From Candidatus Cloacimonadota bacterium (GTDB lineage: Bacteria > Cloacimonadota > Cloacimonadia > JGIOTU-2 > B8-G9), in NCBI GenBank assembly GCA_003647765.1, contig QMNM01000081.1, forward strand, positions 1 to 6,857: 6,857 bases of DNA, in the 5' to 3' direction. The notes beneath the pieces are model-generated. The model saw only the letters and a program-made list of their open reading frames with translations, was not told where the DNA came from and made no database searches. This document shows positions 1 through 5,970 of this stretch, one piece after another (within the stretch, counting starts at the first letter, position 1; each line of letters starts with the position of its first letter). Position numbers and translations under genes: made by a program.

Positions 1-22
1 CTAATGGTATAAAAATGGTTAA

Positions 23-196
23 AGCGATTTATATCGCTCCTACGGAGCTATGATTTGACACTGTAATTATTGCTATAAATATCTTATCCCTACGGGATTT
101 TTTTTCACAGAAACTCGACTCGGGTTCTTTGAACTCGAGTCGGGTTTCACGATCGTAAAAAAACATGTGACAAAAAACATAGAACTCCATAGGAGT
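23..196. repeat. Cluster of short palindromes, probable non-coding interspersed repeat
   Basis: Three hairpins share the design of five paired bases around a three-base core: GCTCC-TAC-GGAGC at 36-48, ATCCC-TAC-GGGAT at 86-98 and ACTCC-ATA-GGAGT at 184-196. A fourth, AGCGAT-TTAT-ATCGCT (23-38), overlaps the first. Read on the minus strand, the first two become CC-GTA-GG cores followed by ATA/TTATA-rich tails; the third has a similar tail (GACATACTTATA) on the plus strand. The units therefore point in opposite directions around the large hairpin at 110-148. A 72-codon open frame crosses this stretch on the minus strand (29-247), but it has no recognisable domain and its codons are dictated by the palindromes. 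A REP-like or other dispersed intergenic element is the likeliest reading; its copy number cannot be judged here. Confidence 0.5.
110..148 (+). repeat. 18-bp stem, 3-base loop hairpin
   Basis: The arms are GAAACTCGACTCGGGTTC (110-127) and GAACTCGAGTCGGGTTTC (131-148), separated by TTT. All 18 positions pair if the plus strand is transcribed: 16 Watson-Crick pairs and two G-U wobbles (115/143 and 123/135). In the minus-strand transcript the wobbles become A-C mismatches, so the RNA fold favours the plus strand. The arms are also near-direct repeats of each other because the ACTCGAGT core is itself palindromic. No T-run follows directly on either strand, so it is not a typical intrinsic terminator. 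It sits in the middle of the palindrome cluster. Confidence 0.75.
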
Positions 197-444
197 GACA
201 TACTTATATTGTCTAAAAATGGGTAATCCTATATTAAATAGTTGCATTCAATGCTTTAGTTAATAAATCATTCACCACTTTCTAGTGGACTACTCATTAT
301 ACAAAGCTTGAATTCCATCTTCATCTCTCAGTTGTAAATATAAATGTGATTAAGTAGAGCTTAAATAAGATATAAATATTGCTATACAAATATAAAAATA
401 TATAAATAACAAAAATTTTTGACCAAACTTGTTATCCCATAAAA
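197..444. other. Non-coding AT-rich stretch with one small hairpin
   Basis: No open frame with a plausible ribosome site or protein family is visible on either strand. The stretch holds one clear small hairpin, CCACT-TTCT-AGTGG (275-288), and a 12-base palindrome CAAAAATTTTTG (410-421). The part up to about 360 is less AT-rich than the part after it and may be the other flank of the dispersed repeat. The rest is simple A/T-rich sequence of the kind found upstream of a promoter. I see no tRNA or other RNA gene. Confidence 0.5.
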
Positions 445-474
445 TTCTTGTCAAGAAATAATAAAATTATTTCT
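445..474 (+). promoter_or_regulatory. Two overlapping palindromes in the mtaB leader
   Basis: TTCTTG-T-CAAGAA (445-457) is a 13-base dyad of operator-like size. It overlaps AGAAATAAT-AAA-ATTATTTCT (454-474), a perfect 9-bp inverted repeat with a three-base loop. Both lie 63-92 bases before the mtaB start codon. The two stems share bases 454-457, so they cannot form at once in RNA. Either a repressor site or a weak leader hairpin is possible; AT-rich DNA also produces such dyads by chance. Confidence 0.3.
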
Positions 475-536
475 AGATTGTAAAAGTAGTTGCATATTGA
501 TCAATTAGTTAAACAATTATTTGAGAGTATAATATA

Positions 537-1847
537 ATGAAAAAATTAGCTTATTACACTTTGGGCTGTAAAGCCAATCAATATGAGACAGAAGCTATAG
601 CAAATGAATTTCTAAAACATAATTTCATTGTTGTAAATTTCAGTGAAGGAGCTGATATTTATTTAATAAATACTTGCACCGTTACTAATCGTGCAGATTA
701 TAAATCAAGATACATCATTAGAAAAGTGATTAATTACAAGAGAATAAATCCAGCAGTTAAAATTATTGTCACCGGATGTTATACTCAAAAAGATTACAAC
801 TTACTGAAAGAATGGCCAGAAATAGATTATTTTTTCCATAATAACGAGAAAAGTCATATAGTTTCCTATGTATTACAAAACAATAAGAAGATACCACAAA
901 AATTTCCTTTGCCATTATCATTCACCAGATTTGACGAATTATCCACAGATTACTTTACAAAGCATACACGAGCTTTTGTTAAAATTCAAGATGGATGCAA
1001 TTATAATTGTGCTTATTGTATTGTGCCATTAGTTAGAGGTCCTTGTCGTAGCCGTTGTCCACATAATATCATTACACAGGTGAAAAGATTATCAGAAAAT
1101 GGCTATAAAGAGATTGTTTTAACAGGCATAAATCTTGGTAGTTATAGGTATAAGTTGCATAATTATTATCTTTTAGATTTGATTAGAGATATATCCGGAA
1201 TTGAAAGTGTGGAGCAGATTCGTATAAGCTCAATTGAACATAAGTTTGTAACAGATGAATTCATATACTTTTTAAGAGATAATGACAAGATATGTCATCA
1301 TTTTCATATTCCTTTACAAACAGGTAGTAATGAACTGTTAAAGAGTATGAGGCGAAATTATAGTAAAGAGCAATTCAAATGGACTATTGATAAGATAAAA
1401 TCAGCCATGCCTGATTCCGCATTAGGTTTTGATGTAATTGTTGGACTTCCAGGTGAGACCGATAAATTATTTGCAGAGTCCATCAATTTCATTTCGCAGA
1501 TACAACCAGCATATTTGCATATTTTCCCATATTCACAAAGAAAAGGAACTTCTGCATATAATCTAAAAAATCAGATAAATGGAAAAATTAAATCTAAAAG
1601 AATTCAAAAATTGAAAGCATTAAATAGTAAATTTGTTGAATGTTTCAAACAAGAAGTGATAAGCAAAAAAATTATTTTGCGTTCAATATTAGAAGAAAGA
1701 CGAAATGGATATTGGACAGGTGTATCTGACCATTACTTACGGATTTATTATAAAAGTAAAAAAGCAAAGAAAGGGCAATTGCTCAAATTTATTTCTATTG
1801 AAAAGTTTAAAGATGGCATCTTGGTAAGGCGTAGTGATAGTAATTAG
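537..1847 (+). CDS. mtaB: tRNA (N6-threonylcarbamoyladenosine(37)-C2)-methylthiotransferase MtaB
   Basis: Radical-SAM methylthiotransferase that converts t6A at position 37 of ANN-decoding tRNAs to ms2t6A, tuning codon-anticodon pairing in the cytoplasm. The 436 residues are full family length. The N-terminal UPF0004 domain carries the three cluster cysteines: C11 in LGCKANQYETEA, C47 in NTCTVTN and C81 in VTGCY. The radical-SAM CxxxCxxC motif is C154/C158/C161 (DGCNYNCAYC), followed by RGPCRSR. Further family motifs are HIPLQTGS (257-264) and GLPGET (303-308). A TRAM-like RNA-binding end covers about 375-432. LGCK-NQYETEA together with NTCTVTN separates MtaB from MiaB and RimO. The ATG at 537 is the only start keeping the N-terminal strand intact; the ribosome site (GAGAG about ten bases before) is weak. 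dapF follows after 93 bases in the same direction. Confidence 0.97.
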   Translation: MKKLAYYTLGCKANQYETEAIANEFLKHNFIVVNFSEGADIYLINTCTVTNRADYKSRYIIRKVINYKRINPAVKIIVTGCYTQKDYNLLKEWPEIDYFFHNNEKSHIVSYVLQNNKKIPQKFPLPLSFTRFDELSTDYFTKHTRAFVKIQDGCNYNCAYCIVPLVRGPCRSRCPHNIITQVKRLSENGYKEIVLTGINLGSYRYKLHNYYLLDLIRDISGIESVEQIRISSIEHKFVTDEFIYFLRDNDKICHHFHIPLQTGSNELLKSMRRNYSKEQFKWTIDKIKSAMPDSALGFDVIVGLPGETDKLFAESINFISQIQPAYLHIFPYSQRKGTSAYNLKNQINGKIKSKRIQKLKALNSKFVECFKQEVISKKIILRSILEERRNGYWTGVSDHYLRIYYKSKKAKKGQLLKFISIEKFKDGILVRRSDSN

Positions 1848-1871
1848 AATGCGTTTCTAAACAAAGTCATT

Positions 1872-1940
1872 TTTAGCCAATTACACAAAATACACAAAAA
1901 GGTTTCAGTATTTCATTCTATTTGGACTTTTGGAGTAATT
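1872..1940 (+). promoter_or_regulatory. dapF leader with ribosome binding site
   Basis: GGAG at 1932-1935, five bases before the ATG, is a good ribosome site and fixes the dapF start. Upstream, TTTAGCC (1872-1878) is followed by ACAAAATACACAAAAA (1885-1900) and TTCAG (1904-1908). A closely similar string occurs in the leader of the beta-helix gene on the other strand. I see no convincing -35/-10 pair, so dapF may be transcribed from the mtaB promoter. Confidence 0.5.
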
Positions 1941-2768
1941 ATGAAAATACCATTTATCAAAATGCAGGGATTAGGAAACGACTATATATTTTTAGATTTT
2001 TTTAATAATAGTTTTCCGCGTATTGATTTTATGAAATTAGCCAATGATATAAGTAATCGTCATTTTGGAGTTGGAGCTGATGGATTAGTATTGGTAATGC
2101 CGACTGCCAGATTTGATGTAAAAATGCGTATGTTCAATGCAGATGGCACAGAAGCAGAGATGTGTGGCAATGCTATTCGGTGCATAGCAAAATATGTATA
2201 TCAGCATAATATTGTCAGAAAGAGCATATTGAAAATAGATACATTAGCAGGAGAAATAGTAGCTGAAATTTTGCTTGATAAAAAGGATATTCGCATAGCA
2301 GTTGATATGGGCAAGCCAATTTTTTCTGCAAAAGAAATCCCTGTTAAAATTGACAGAGACACTGTGATTAACTATCCGTACTATAAATATCATATTAACT
2401 GTGTTTCTGTTGGCAATCCTCATTGTGTTATTTTTGTTGATAAAATAACCGATGATATGGTGCTAAAACATGGAGCAAAATTGGAGAAAGCGGATATTTT
2501 CCCAAAACGGATAAATGTAGAATTTGCCCGTATAATAAATCGCGATGAGATAAAAATGCGTGTATGGGAACGTGGAACAGGTGAGACCTTATCTTGTGGG
2601 ACTGGTGCAGTTGCAGTAGCTGCTTCAGCATATATAAATAATTTAGTAGATAAAAAAGTAACTGTCCATCTTTTAGGTGGAGTTTTAGAAATTGAGATTA
2701 TGAATAATGGCAATTTCCGAATGATTGGTCCAGCAGAGGAGGTGTTTTATGGTGAATATCTCTGGTAA
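1941..2768 (+). CDS. dapF: Diaminopimelate epimerase DapF
   Basis: PLP-independent racemase-type enzyme that interconverts LL- and meso-2,6-diaminopimelate, the second-last step to lysine and the source of the meso-DAP cross-linking residue of peptidoglycan. The 275 residues match the family length. Visible motifs run in order: substrate-binding MQGLGNDYIFLD (8-19), RHFGVGADGLV (40-50), the first catalytic cysteine C75 in NADGTEAEMCGNAIRC (66-81), SVGNPHC, NVEFARI, and the second catalytic cysteine C219 in WERGTGETLSCGTGA (209-223). The cysteine pair acts as base and acid on the two faces of the substrate. All key residues are present, so the enzyme should be active. Its 3' end carries the ribosome site and first 20 bases of the next gene, suggesting translational coupling. 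The partners of the lysine pathway are not in the window. Confidence 0.98.
   Translation: MKIPFIKMQGLGNDYIFLDFFNNSFPRIDFMKLANDISNRHFGVGADGLVLVMPTARFDVKMRMFNADGTEAEMCGNAIRCIAKYVYQHNIVRKSILKIDTLAGEIVAEILLDKKDIRIAVDMGKPIFSAKEIPVKIDRDTVINYPYYKYHINCVSVGNPHCVIFVDKITDDMVLKHGAKLEKADIFPKRINVEFARIINRDEIKMRVWERGTGETLSCGTGAVAVAASAYINNLVDKKVTVHLLGGVLEIEIMNNGNFRMIGPAEEVFYGEYLW
2735..2742 (+). promoter_or_regulatory. Strong ribosome binding site inside dapF
   Basis: AGAGGAGG lies six bases before the ATG at 2749 and within the last codons of dapF. It decides the start of the small gene that follows. An in-frame TTG eight codons upstream (2725) would put the ribosome site inside the coding region and break the signal peptide, so it is not the start. 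Confidence 0.85.
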
Positions 2769-3093
2769 ATTACTTATATTAACACTATTATTTCTTCTTA
2801 TAATATCTTCTCTATTTGCAGAAAACAAACCAACAGATAGATGGTTATCAAAGGACAAAGCCGCTCATTTTTCAACTTCTGTATTTCTTACTTATTGGCA
2901 GTATAATTTTTATCATCAACCTTTGCAAATGAAAAAATCGCAATCCATTTACTTATCAGTTTCTATTACAGGATTATTAGGACTGTTAAAAGAAGTGAGA
3001 GATAGCCGACAAAAAAATAATTACTTTAGCTATAAGGATTTGATTTATGATATATTAGGATGTGGATTTGGATATTTGATTATTTCAAAATAA
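2749..3093 (+). CDS. Small exported or membrane protein, YfiM/DUF2279-like
   Basis: The 114 residues begin with a basic-hydrophobic signal sequence (about 5-24, ending SSLFA before EN), so the protein is secreted or anchored by an uncleaved helix. The mature part has D36-K37-x-x-H40-F41, a hydrophobic stretch (66-80), K81-E82-x-x-D85-S86, then S94-x-x-D97-L98 and D101 before a glycine-rich hydrophobic end (G104-x-G106-x-G108). This order of DKxxHF, GxxKExxDS and DxxxDxxGxxxG is what I recall for YfiM/DUF2279 and related VanZ-like small membrane proteins, whose role is not firmly known. I assign the family by pattern only. Unlike E. coli YfiM there is no lipobox cysteine. The gene overlaps dapF by 20 bases and is probably co-translated with it; a functional link to lysine or wall synthesis is speculation. 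Confidence 0.75.
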   Translation: MVNISGKLLILTLLFLLIISSLFAENKPTDRWLSKDKAAHFSTSVFLTYWQYNFYHQPLQMKKSQSIYLSVSITGLLGLLKEVRDSRQKNNYFSYKDLIYDILGCGFGYLIISK

Positions 3094-3121
3094 CAGCGAG
3101 AGTGAGTGAATCCACACGATA

Positions 3122-3168
3122 AGTCAAAAAAAGCGTTCTAAAAGAATTTCAGCGTTCTTTTATTGACT
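3122..3168. terminator. Possible weak bidirectional terminator between convergent genes
   Basis: Between the converging genes an outer pair AGTCAA (3122-3127) / TTGACT (3163-3168) encloses an inner 7-bp stem AAAAGAA (3140-3146) / TTCTTTT (3155-3161). A-rich and T-rich arms could give U-rich ends in both directions. It overlaps the last codons and stop of the minus-strand gene. AGCGTTCT also occurs as a direct repeat (3132-3139, 3151-3158), allowing alternative pairing. The stem is AU-rich, so termination strength is doubtful. Confidence 0.3.
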
Positions 3169-4648
3169 CAGCGTCTGTGTTTACACCCTCGCGATCTTGA
3201 TGAATAAAAGCACCTAAATTTTTATTGTCTTCGCCTACACCAATGGCTGGCGATTTTGGTTTAAGCAGAAAATTATAATTCTTTTTATCTACAAACAAAG
3301 GGTCTGCACAAATATCTGTTTTCCCCTTTGCGATACCATTATAATTTTTACCGCCATAATTCCATTGCTTTTTATTAGTGTTTCCCCATACTAAATTTTT
3401 AATAAGCTTTGCACTACTGGCTTTAATTACCGAAATACCTATTATATTTTCAACGATTATGTTATTTTTTATTGTAGGATTAGATTTTTTGCTAATCTTA
3501 ATACCAACAGATTTATTATTGTATATTGTATTATTATAAATTGAAGGTTTGGAGTTTTTTGTAACACTAATACCGTGCAGTTCATTTTCATAAATTACAT
3601 TTTCATAAATATTGCCATTACTTTTTATTAGCAATATGCCTACCTGTTTATTATGATAGATTCTGTTTTTACTAATATCAGGATTGGATATCTCCATACT
3701 AATACCATGTAATTCATTTTCATAAATTACATTTTCATAAATATTGCCATTACTTTTTATTAGCAATATGCCTACCTGTTTATTATGATAGGTTCTGTTT
3801 TTACTAATATCAAAATCAGAATGCTCTATACTAATTCCGTGTAATTTATTATTATAACATTCATTTTCAGATGTATTAGCTTTGCTATTAAAGATAAATA
3901 TGCCTGCTTGTTTATTTGTATGAACTTTATTGCCAATTATATTAAGAGAAGAGCCATTAGAATTGATTCCATATCTTTTATTATTATAACATTCATTGCC
4001 TTTTAGGTTCGCTTTACTATTTACTATAATTATCCCTGTATGTTTGTTATTATAAACTTTATTATTGGTGATAGCAATATTAGAACTATCAGAAACACTG
4101 ATACCATATAGTTTATTGCTGTAAATTTCATTATTATATATTTCTCCATTACTACAAGAGATATTGATTCCTGTTTCTTCATTTTCAGAGATGATATTAT
4201 TTCTAATAACAGGATTGGATGTATCAATTATGCTAATACCATGTAAATTATGTGAGTTATGTATTTTATTATTCTCAATTATCACATCAGAATGTTGAAT
4301 AAGAATTAATGTCTGGGATTTATCATACATTGAACAAATGTCAATGCCACTCAACTTGCAATTAGATACATCCTTAAAGTAAAAAGGCACCCAATCACCA
4401 GTATAGATAATCTTTGTAGAATCATAGCCGGCTCCAACTATATCTATGTTTTTACTGTTAATTCTAATTGTTGCATTCTCATAATAGATACCAGGCCTTA
4501 CTATTATTACATCGCCATTCTTAGCCGCAATTGTAGCATTTCTTAAATAAAAGAATTCTCCATTGCCACCTTTTTCTACTACAAGAGTTCGTGCATACAT
4601 AAAATTATACAATAAGATAATAAGTAATAATAATAGTTTTTTTTTCAT
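3149..4648 (-). CDS. Secreted right-handed parallel beta-helix repeat protein
   Basis: The 499 residues start with a signal peptide (KKK, then a leucine/isoleucine core, ending MYA at 17-19). The N-terminal cap TLVVEKGGNGEFFYLRNATI (21-40) plus NGDVIIVRPGIYYEN (44-58) is typical of pectin-lyase-like/PbH1 (NosD, DUF1565) proteins. From G137 to about 403 come roughly twelve coils of 22-23 residues, each starting GI-x-[hydrophobic] and containing N-x-[IV]-Y-x-N. The cap near the C-terminus, CADPLFVD followed by FLLKPKSPAIGVGEDNKNLGAF, closes the helix. No sorting domain, anchor or catalytic aspartate set is evident, so the ligand (perhaps a polysaccharide or surface partner) is unknown. AGGAG precedes the ATG by six bases. 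Coils alternate between two types, giving a 44-residue super-repeat, and two neighbouring units are almost identical in DNA. A run of nine A directly follows the start codon. Confidence 0.93.
   Translation of the reverse strand: MKKKLLLLLIILLYNFMYARTLVVEKGGNGEFFYLRNATIAAKNGDVIIVRPGIYYENATIRINSKNIDIVGAGYDSTKIIYTGDWVPFYFKDVSNCKLSGIDICSMYDKSQTLILIQHSDVIIENNKIHNSHNLHGISIIDTSNPVIRNNIISENEETGINISCSNGEIYNNEIYSNKLYGISVSDSSNIAITNNKVYNNKHTGIIIVNSKANLKGNECYNNKRYGINSNGSSLNIIGNKVHTNKQAGIFIFNSKANTSENECYNNKLHGISIEHSDFDISKNRTYHNKQVGILLIKSNGNIYENVIYENELHGISMEISNPDISKNRIYHNKQVGILLIKSNGNIYENVIYENELHGISVTKNSKPSIYNNTIYNNKSVGIKISKKSNPTIKNNIIVENIIGISVIKASSAKLIKNLVWGNTNKKQWNYGGKNYNGIAKGKTDICADPLFVDKKNYNFLLKPKSPAIGVGEDNKNLGAFIHQDREGVNTDAESIKER
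3566..3680 (-). repeat. 132-bp-period internal repeat, copy 1 (C-terminal copy)
   Basis: This stretch matches 3698-3812 with four mismatches in 115 bases, and with one mismatch over 3581-3680 versus 3713-3812. It encodes about residues 323-361 of the beta-helix protein. The offset of 132 bases equals two 22-residue coils, so the frame and the helix register are kept. Confidence 0.95.
3698..3812 (-). repeat. 132-bp-period internal repeat, copy 2 (N-terminal copy)
   Basis: Partner of 3566-3680; encodes about residues 279-317. In the 100-base core the only difference changes Ile to Thr in KNR(I/T)YHNK. Older copies with the same spacing are visible further along: the 21-base start TTTATTATTATAACATTCAT plus T recurs at 3845 and 3977, again 132 bases apart. 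Confidence 0.95.
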
Positions 4649-4654
4649 TATCCA

Positions 4655-4660
4655 CTCCTA
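4655..4660 (-). promoter_or_regulatory. Ribosome binding site of the beta-helix gene
   Basis: Read on the minus strand, TAGGAG lies six bases before the ATG at 4648, fixing the start just before the lysine-rich signal peptide. Further upstream (4664-4696) lies the TTTAGCC/ACAAAAATTCACAAAAA string that resembles the dapF leader. Confidence 0.8.
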
Positions 4661-4743
4661 AATCTGATATATTTTTTGTGAATTTTTGTGGCTAAATAAT
4701 TAAATAATTAAGATGAAATATAATACTTATTCTATATTGTAAC

Positions 4744-5826
4744 TTATGAGATTGGCTTGGATTTCAGAATGCTACTTACCGTATTTACTGATGTTATTGA
4801 CCAGAAAAATATAAGTAAGATAAACATAAAAATAGCTAATATATCAAATAGGACAAAGTTAAAAATTCTGTTTAAGAATATAGTAGCAGCACAGAAAGAA
4901 CCAATTGGAAATGTAAATGACCACCAGCCCATTACATAAGGCAGTCGCATTTTGTTAATATATAGCTGATACAATGTCAATATGATCGCAAGTATAAGCC
5001 AAAACAATCCTAATCCATATAGAGCAATACTAATAAATTGAAATACCTCGGCTAAAACACGCACATCGTTAAATACTAAATACAATACTTTAATTTTTGT
5101 AATTACGTGTGCTAATTTATTTATAGCAAAAATAGATGCACCGATTGGTCCTAATCCAATCCAGATAGTAGGAGTGGCCGCAACAGGTGGCAATTCTCTA
5201 TATACATAACGATTTATTAATATCGTATTAAAGAAGAGATATATAAAAAAGCCAGCACCAAAAGCAAAAAAACAAAAGTAAAACAGTAAATGTCCGATGA
5301 ACTCTGGAAAAAGTGGGACTAAATCACAACCAATAGCTGAAACCATTAACAGACCTATTTCAGGTATCAACCAACCATTTGTAGCATGGTCTAAATTTAT
5401 AGATTTATGAATAAACATAATGGCAATAATGATAAAATTTAAGACAACAACTAATAAACTGCCAACAATCCATAAAATTTTTGCTATGAGAATGGATGTT
5501 TCGGTAGAAATAATAAATCCATATGAAAGTAAAAAGACCTTTGCTAAAATAATTACTCCAATAGGATAGGTTGGGAAAAAGGTAACAATCATTGGGTTCA
5601 TAAGGTCTTTTTTTATATCAGGAAAATACAATATCCATCGTGCAAACCAAAATATGCTAATAACCAAAAATACAAGAATATTGATGACTAAAAATATAAG
5701 TGCAAAAATATGAGCGGTCCCGTTTTCTTGACTTACCATTCCCAAAATAACAGATAACATTCCAGTTCCCATCAAAGATGCACCCCAAATAGGTGAGAAG
5801 TTCCTAATAGAATTTTGTAATATCAT
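4744..5826 (-). CDS. TDT family (TehA/SLAC1/Mae1-like) anion transporter or channel
   Basis: Inner-membrane protein of 360 residues, the usual size of the voltage-dependent anion channel / tellurite-resistance-dicarboxylate transporter family (PF03595). Nearly the whole chain is hydrophobic segments, consistent with about ten helices. Family landmarks are the N-terminal FSPIWGASLMGTGMLS (10-25), NPxxxxFFPTYPIG (77-90), NGWLIPEIGLLM (150-161), LPPVAATPTIWIGLGPIG (212-229) and MGWWSFTFPIGSFCAAT (299-315). Relatives export or channel C4-dicarboxylates, sulfite, nitrate/chloride or tellurite; the substrate cannot be told from this sequence. The ATG at 5826 keeps the first helix complete; the ribosome site (AAGAAG about 11 bases before it) is weak. 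The stop is 95 bases before the beta-helix gene start, and the upstream neighbour ends 144 bases away, in the same direction. Confidence 0.92.
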   Translation of the reverse strand: MILQNSIRNFSPIWGASLMGTGMLSVILGMVSQENGTAHIFALIFLVINILVFLVISIFWFARWILYFPDIKKDLMNPMIVTFFPTYPIGVIILAKVFLLSYGFIISTETSILIAKILWIVGSLLVVVLNFIIIAIMFIHKSINLDHATNGWLIPEIGLLMVSAIGCDLVPLFPEFIGHLLFYFCFFAFGAGFFIYLFFNTILINRYVYRELPPVAATPTIWIGLGPIGASIFAINKLAHVITKIKVLYLVFNDVRVLAEVFQFISIALYGLGLFWLILAIILTLYQLYINKMRLPYVMGWWSFTFPIGSFCAATIFLNRIFNFVLFDILAIFMFILLIFFWSITSVNTVSSILKSKPIS

Positions 5827-5970
5827 TGCTGATTGTACTTCTTTGAGTAATTATCAAAAATATTTCTGCGTTTTTTCGCTGTGAAGTCCAGCTCTCCAGA
5901 ACTGTAACTAAATTCTTCTCTGGAAAGAAGGTCTCCACAAAACTAACAATTTCATATTGATAATTATTTA

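Noticed and set aside
55-79. Exact TTGACA (55-60) with TATAAA (74-79) as a promoter
   Set aside because: The spacer is only 13 bases, too short for a sigma-70 promoter, and the elements sit inside the repeat cluster.
29-247. 72-codon open frame on the minus strand
   Set aside because: It runs through the palindrome cluster, has no family likeness and no clear ribosome site; the repeats explain its composition.
419-445. TTGACC (419-424) and TAAAAT (440-445) as the mtaB promoter
   Set aside because: Each hexamer matches 5 of 6, but the 15-base spacer is poor and such matches are common in AT-rich DNA.
528-533. TATAAT just before the mtaB start codon
   Set aside because: No acceptable -35 element is found 16-18 bases upstream and it would give an almost leaderless transcript; likely chance.
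2420-2713. Minus-strand open frames inside dapF
   Set aside because: They are antisense shadows of a clearly conserved dapF with all catalytic residues and show no protein family of their own.
3566-4136. Regular repeats considered as a CRISPR array or satellite
   Set aside because: The 132-base period keeps the reading frame and corresponds to two beta-helix coils; there are no unique spacers.
4030-4227. 65-codon minus-strand frame overlapping the beta-helix gene
   Set aside because: It lies in another frame of the repeat-rich coding region and has no independent support.
5895-5930. TCCAGA/TCTGGA (5895-5900, 5919-5924) and CTTCT/AGAAG (5915-5919, 5926-5930) stems in the gap between the TDT gene and the right-edge gene
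   Set aside because: The stems are short, compete with each other and have no T-run in the transcribed direction, so they do not support a terminator or riboswitch call.
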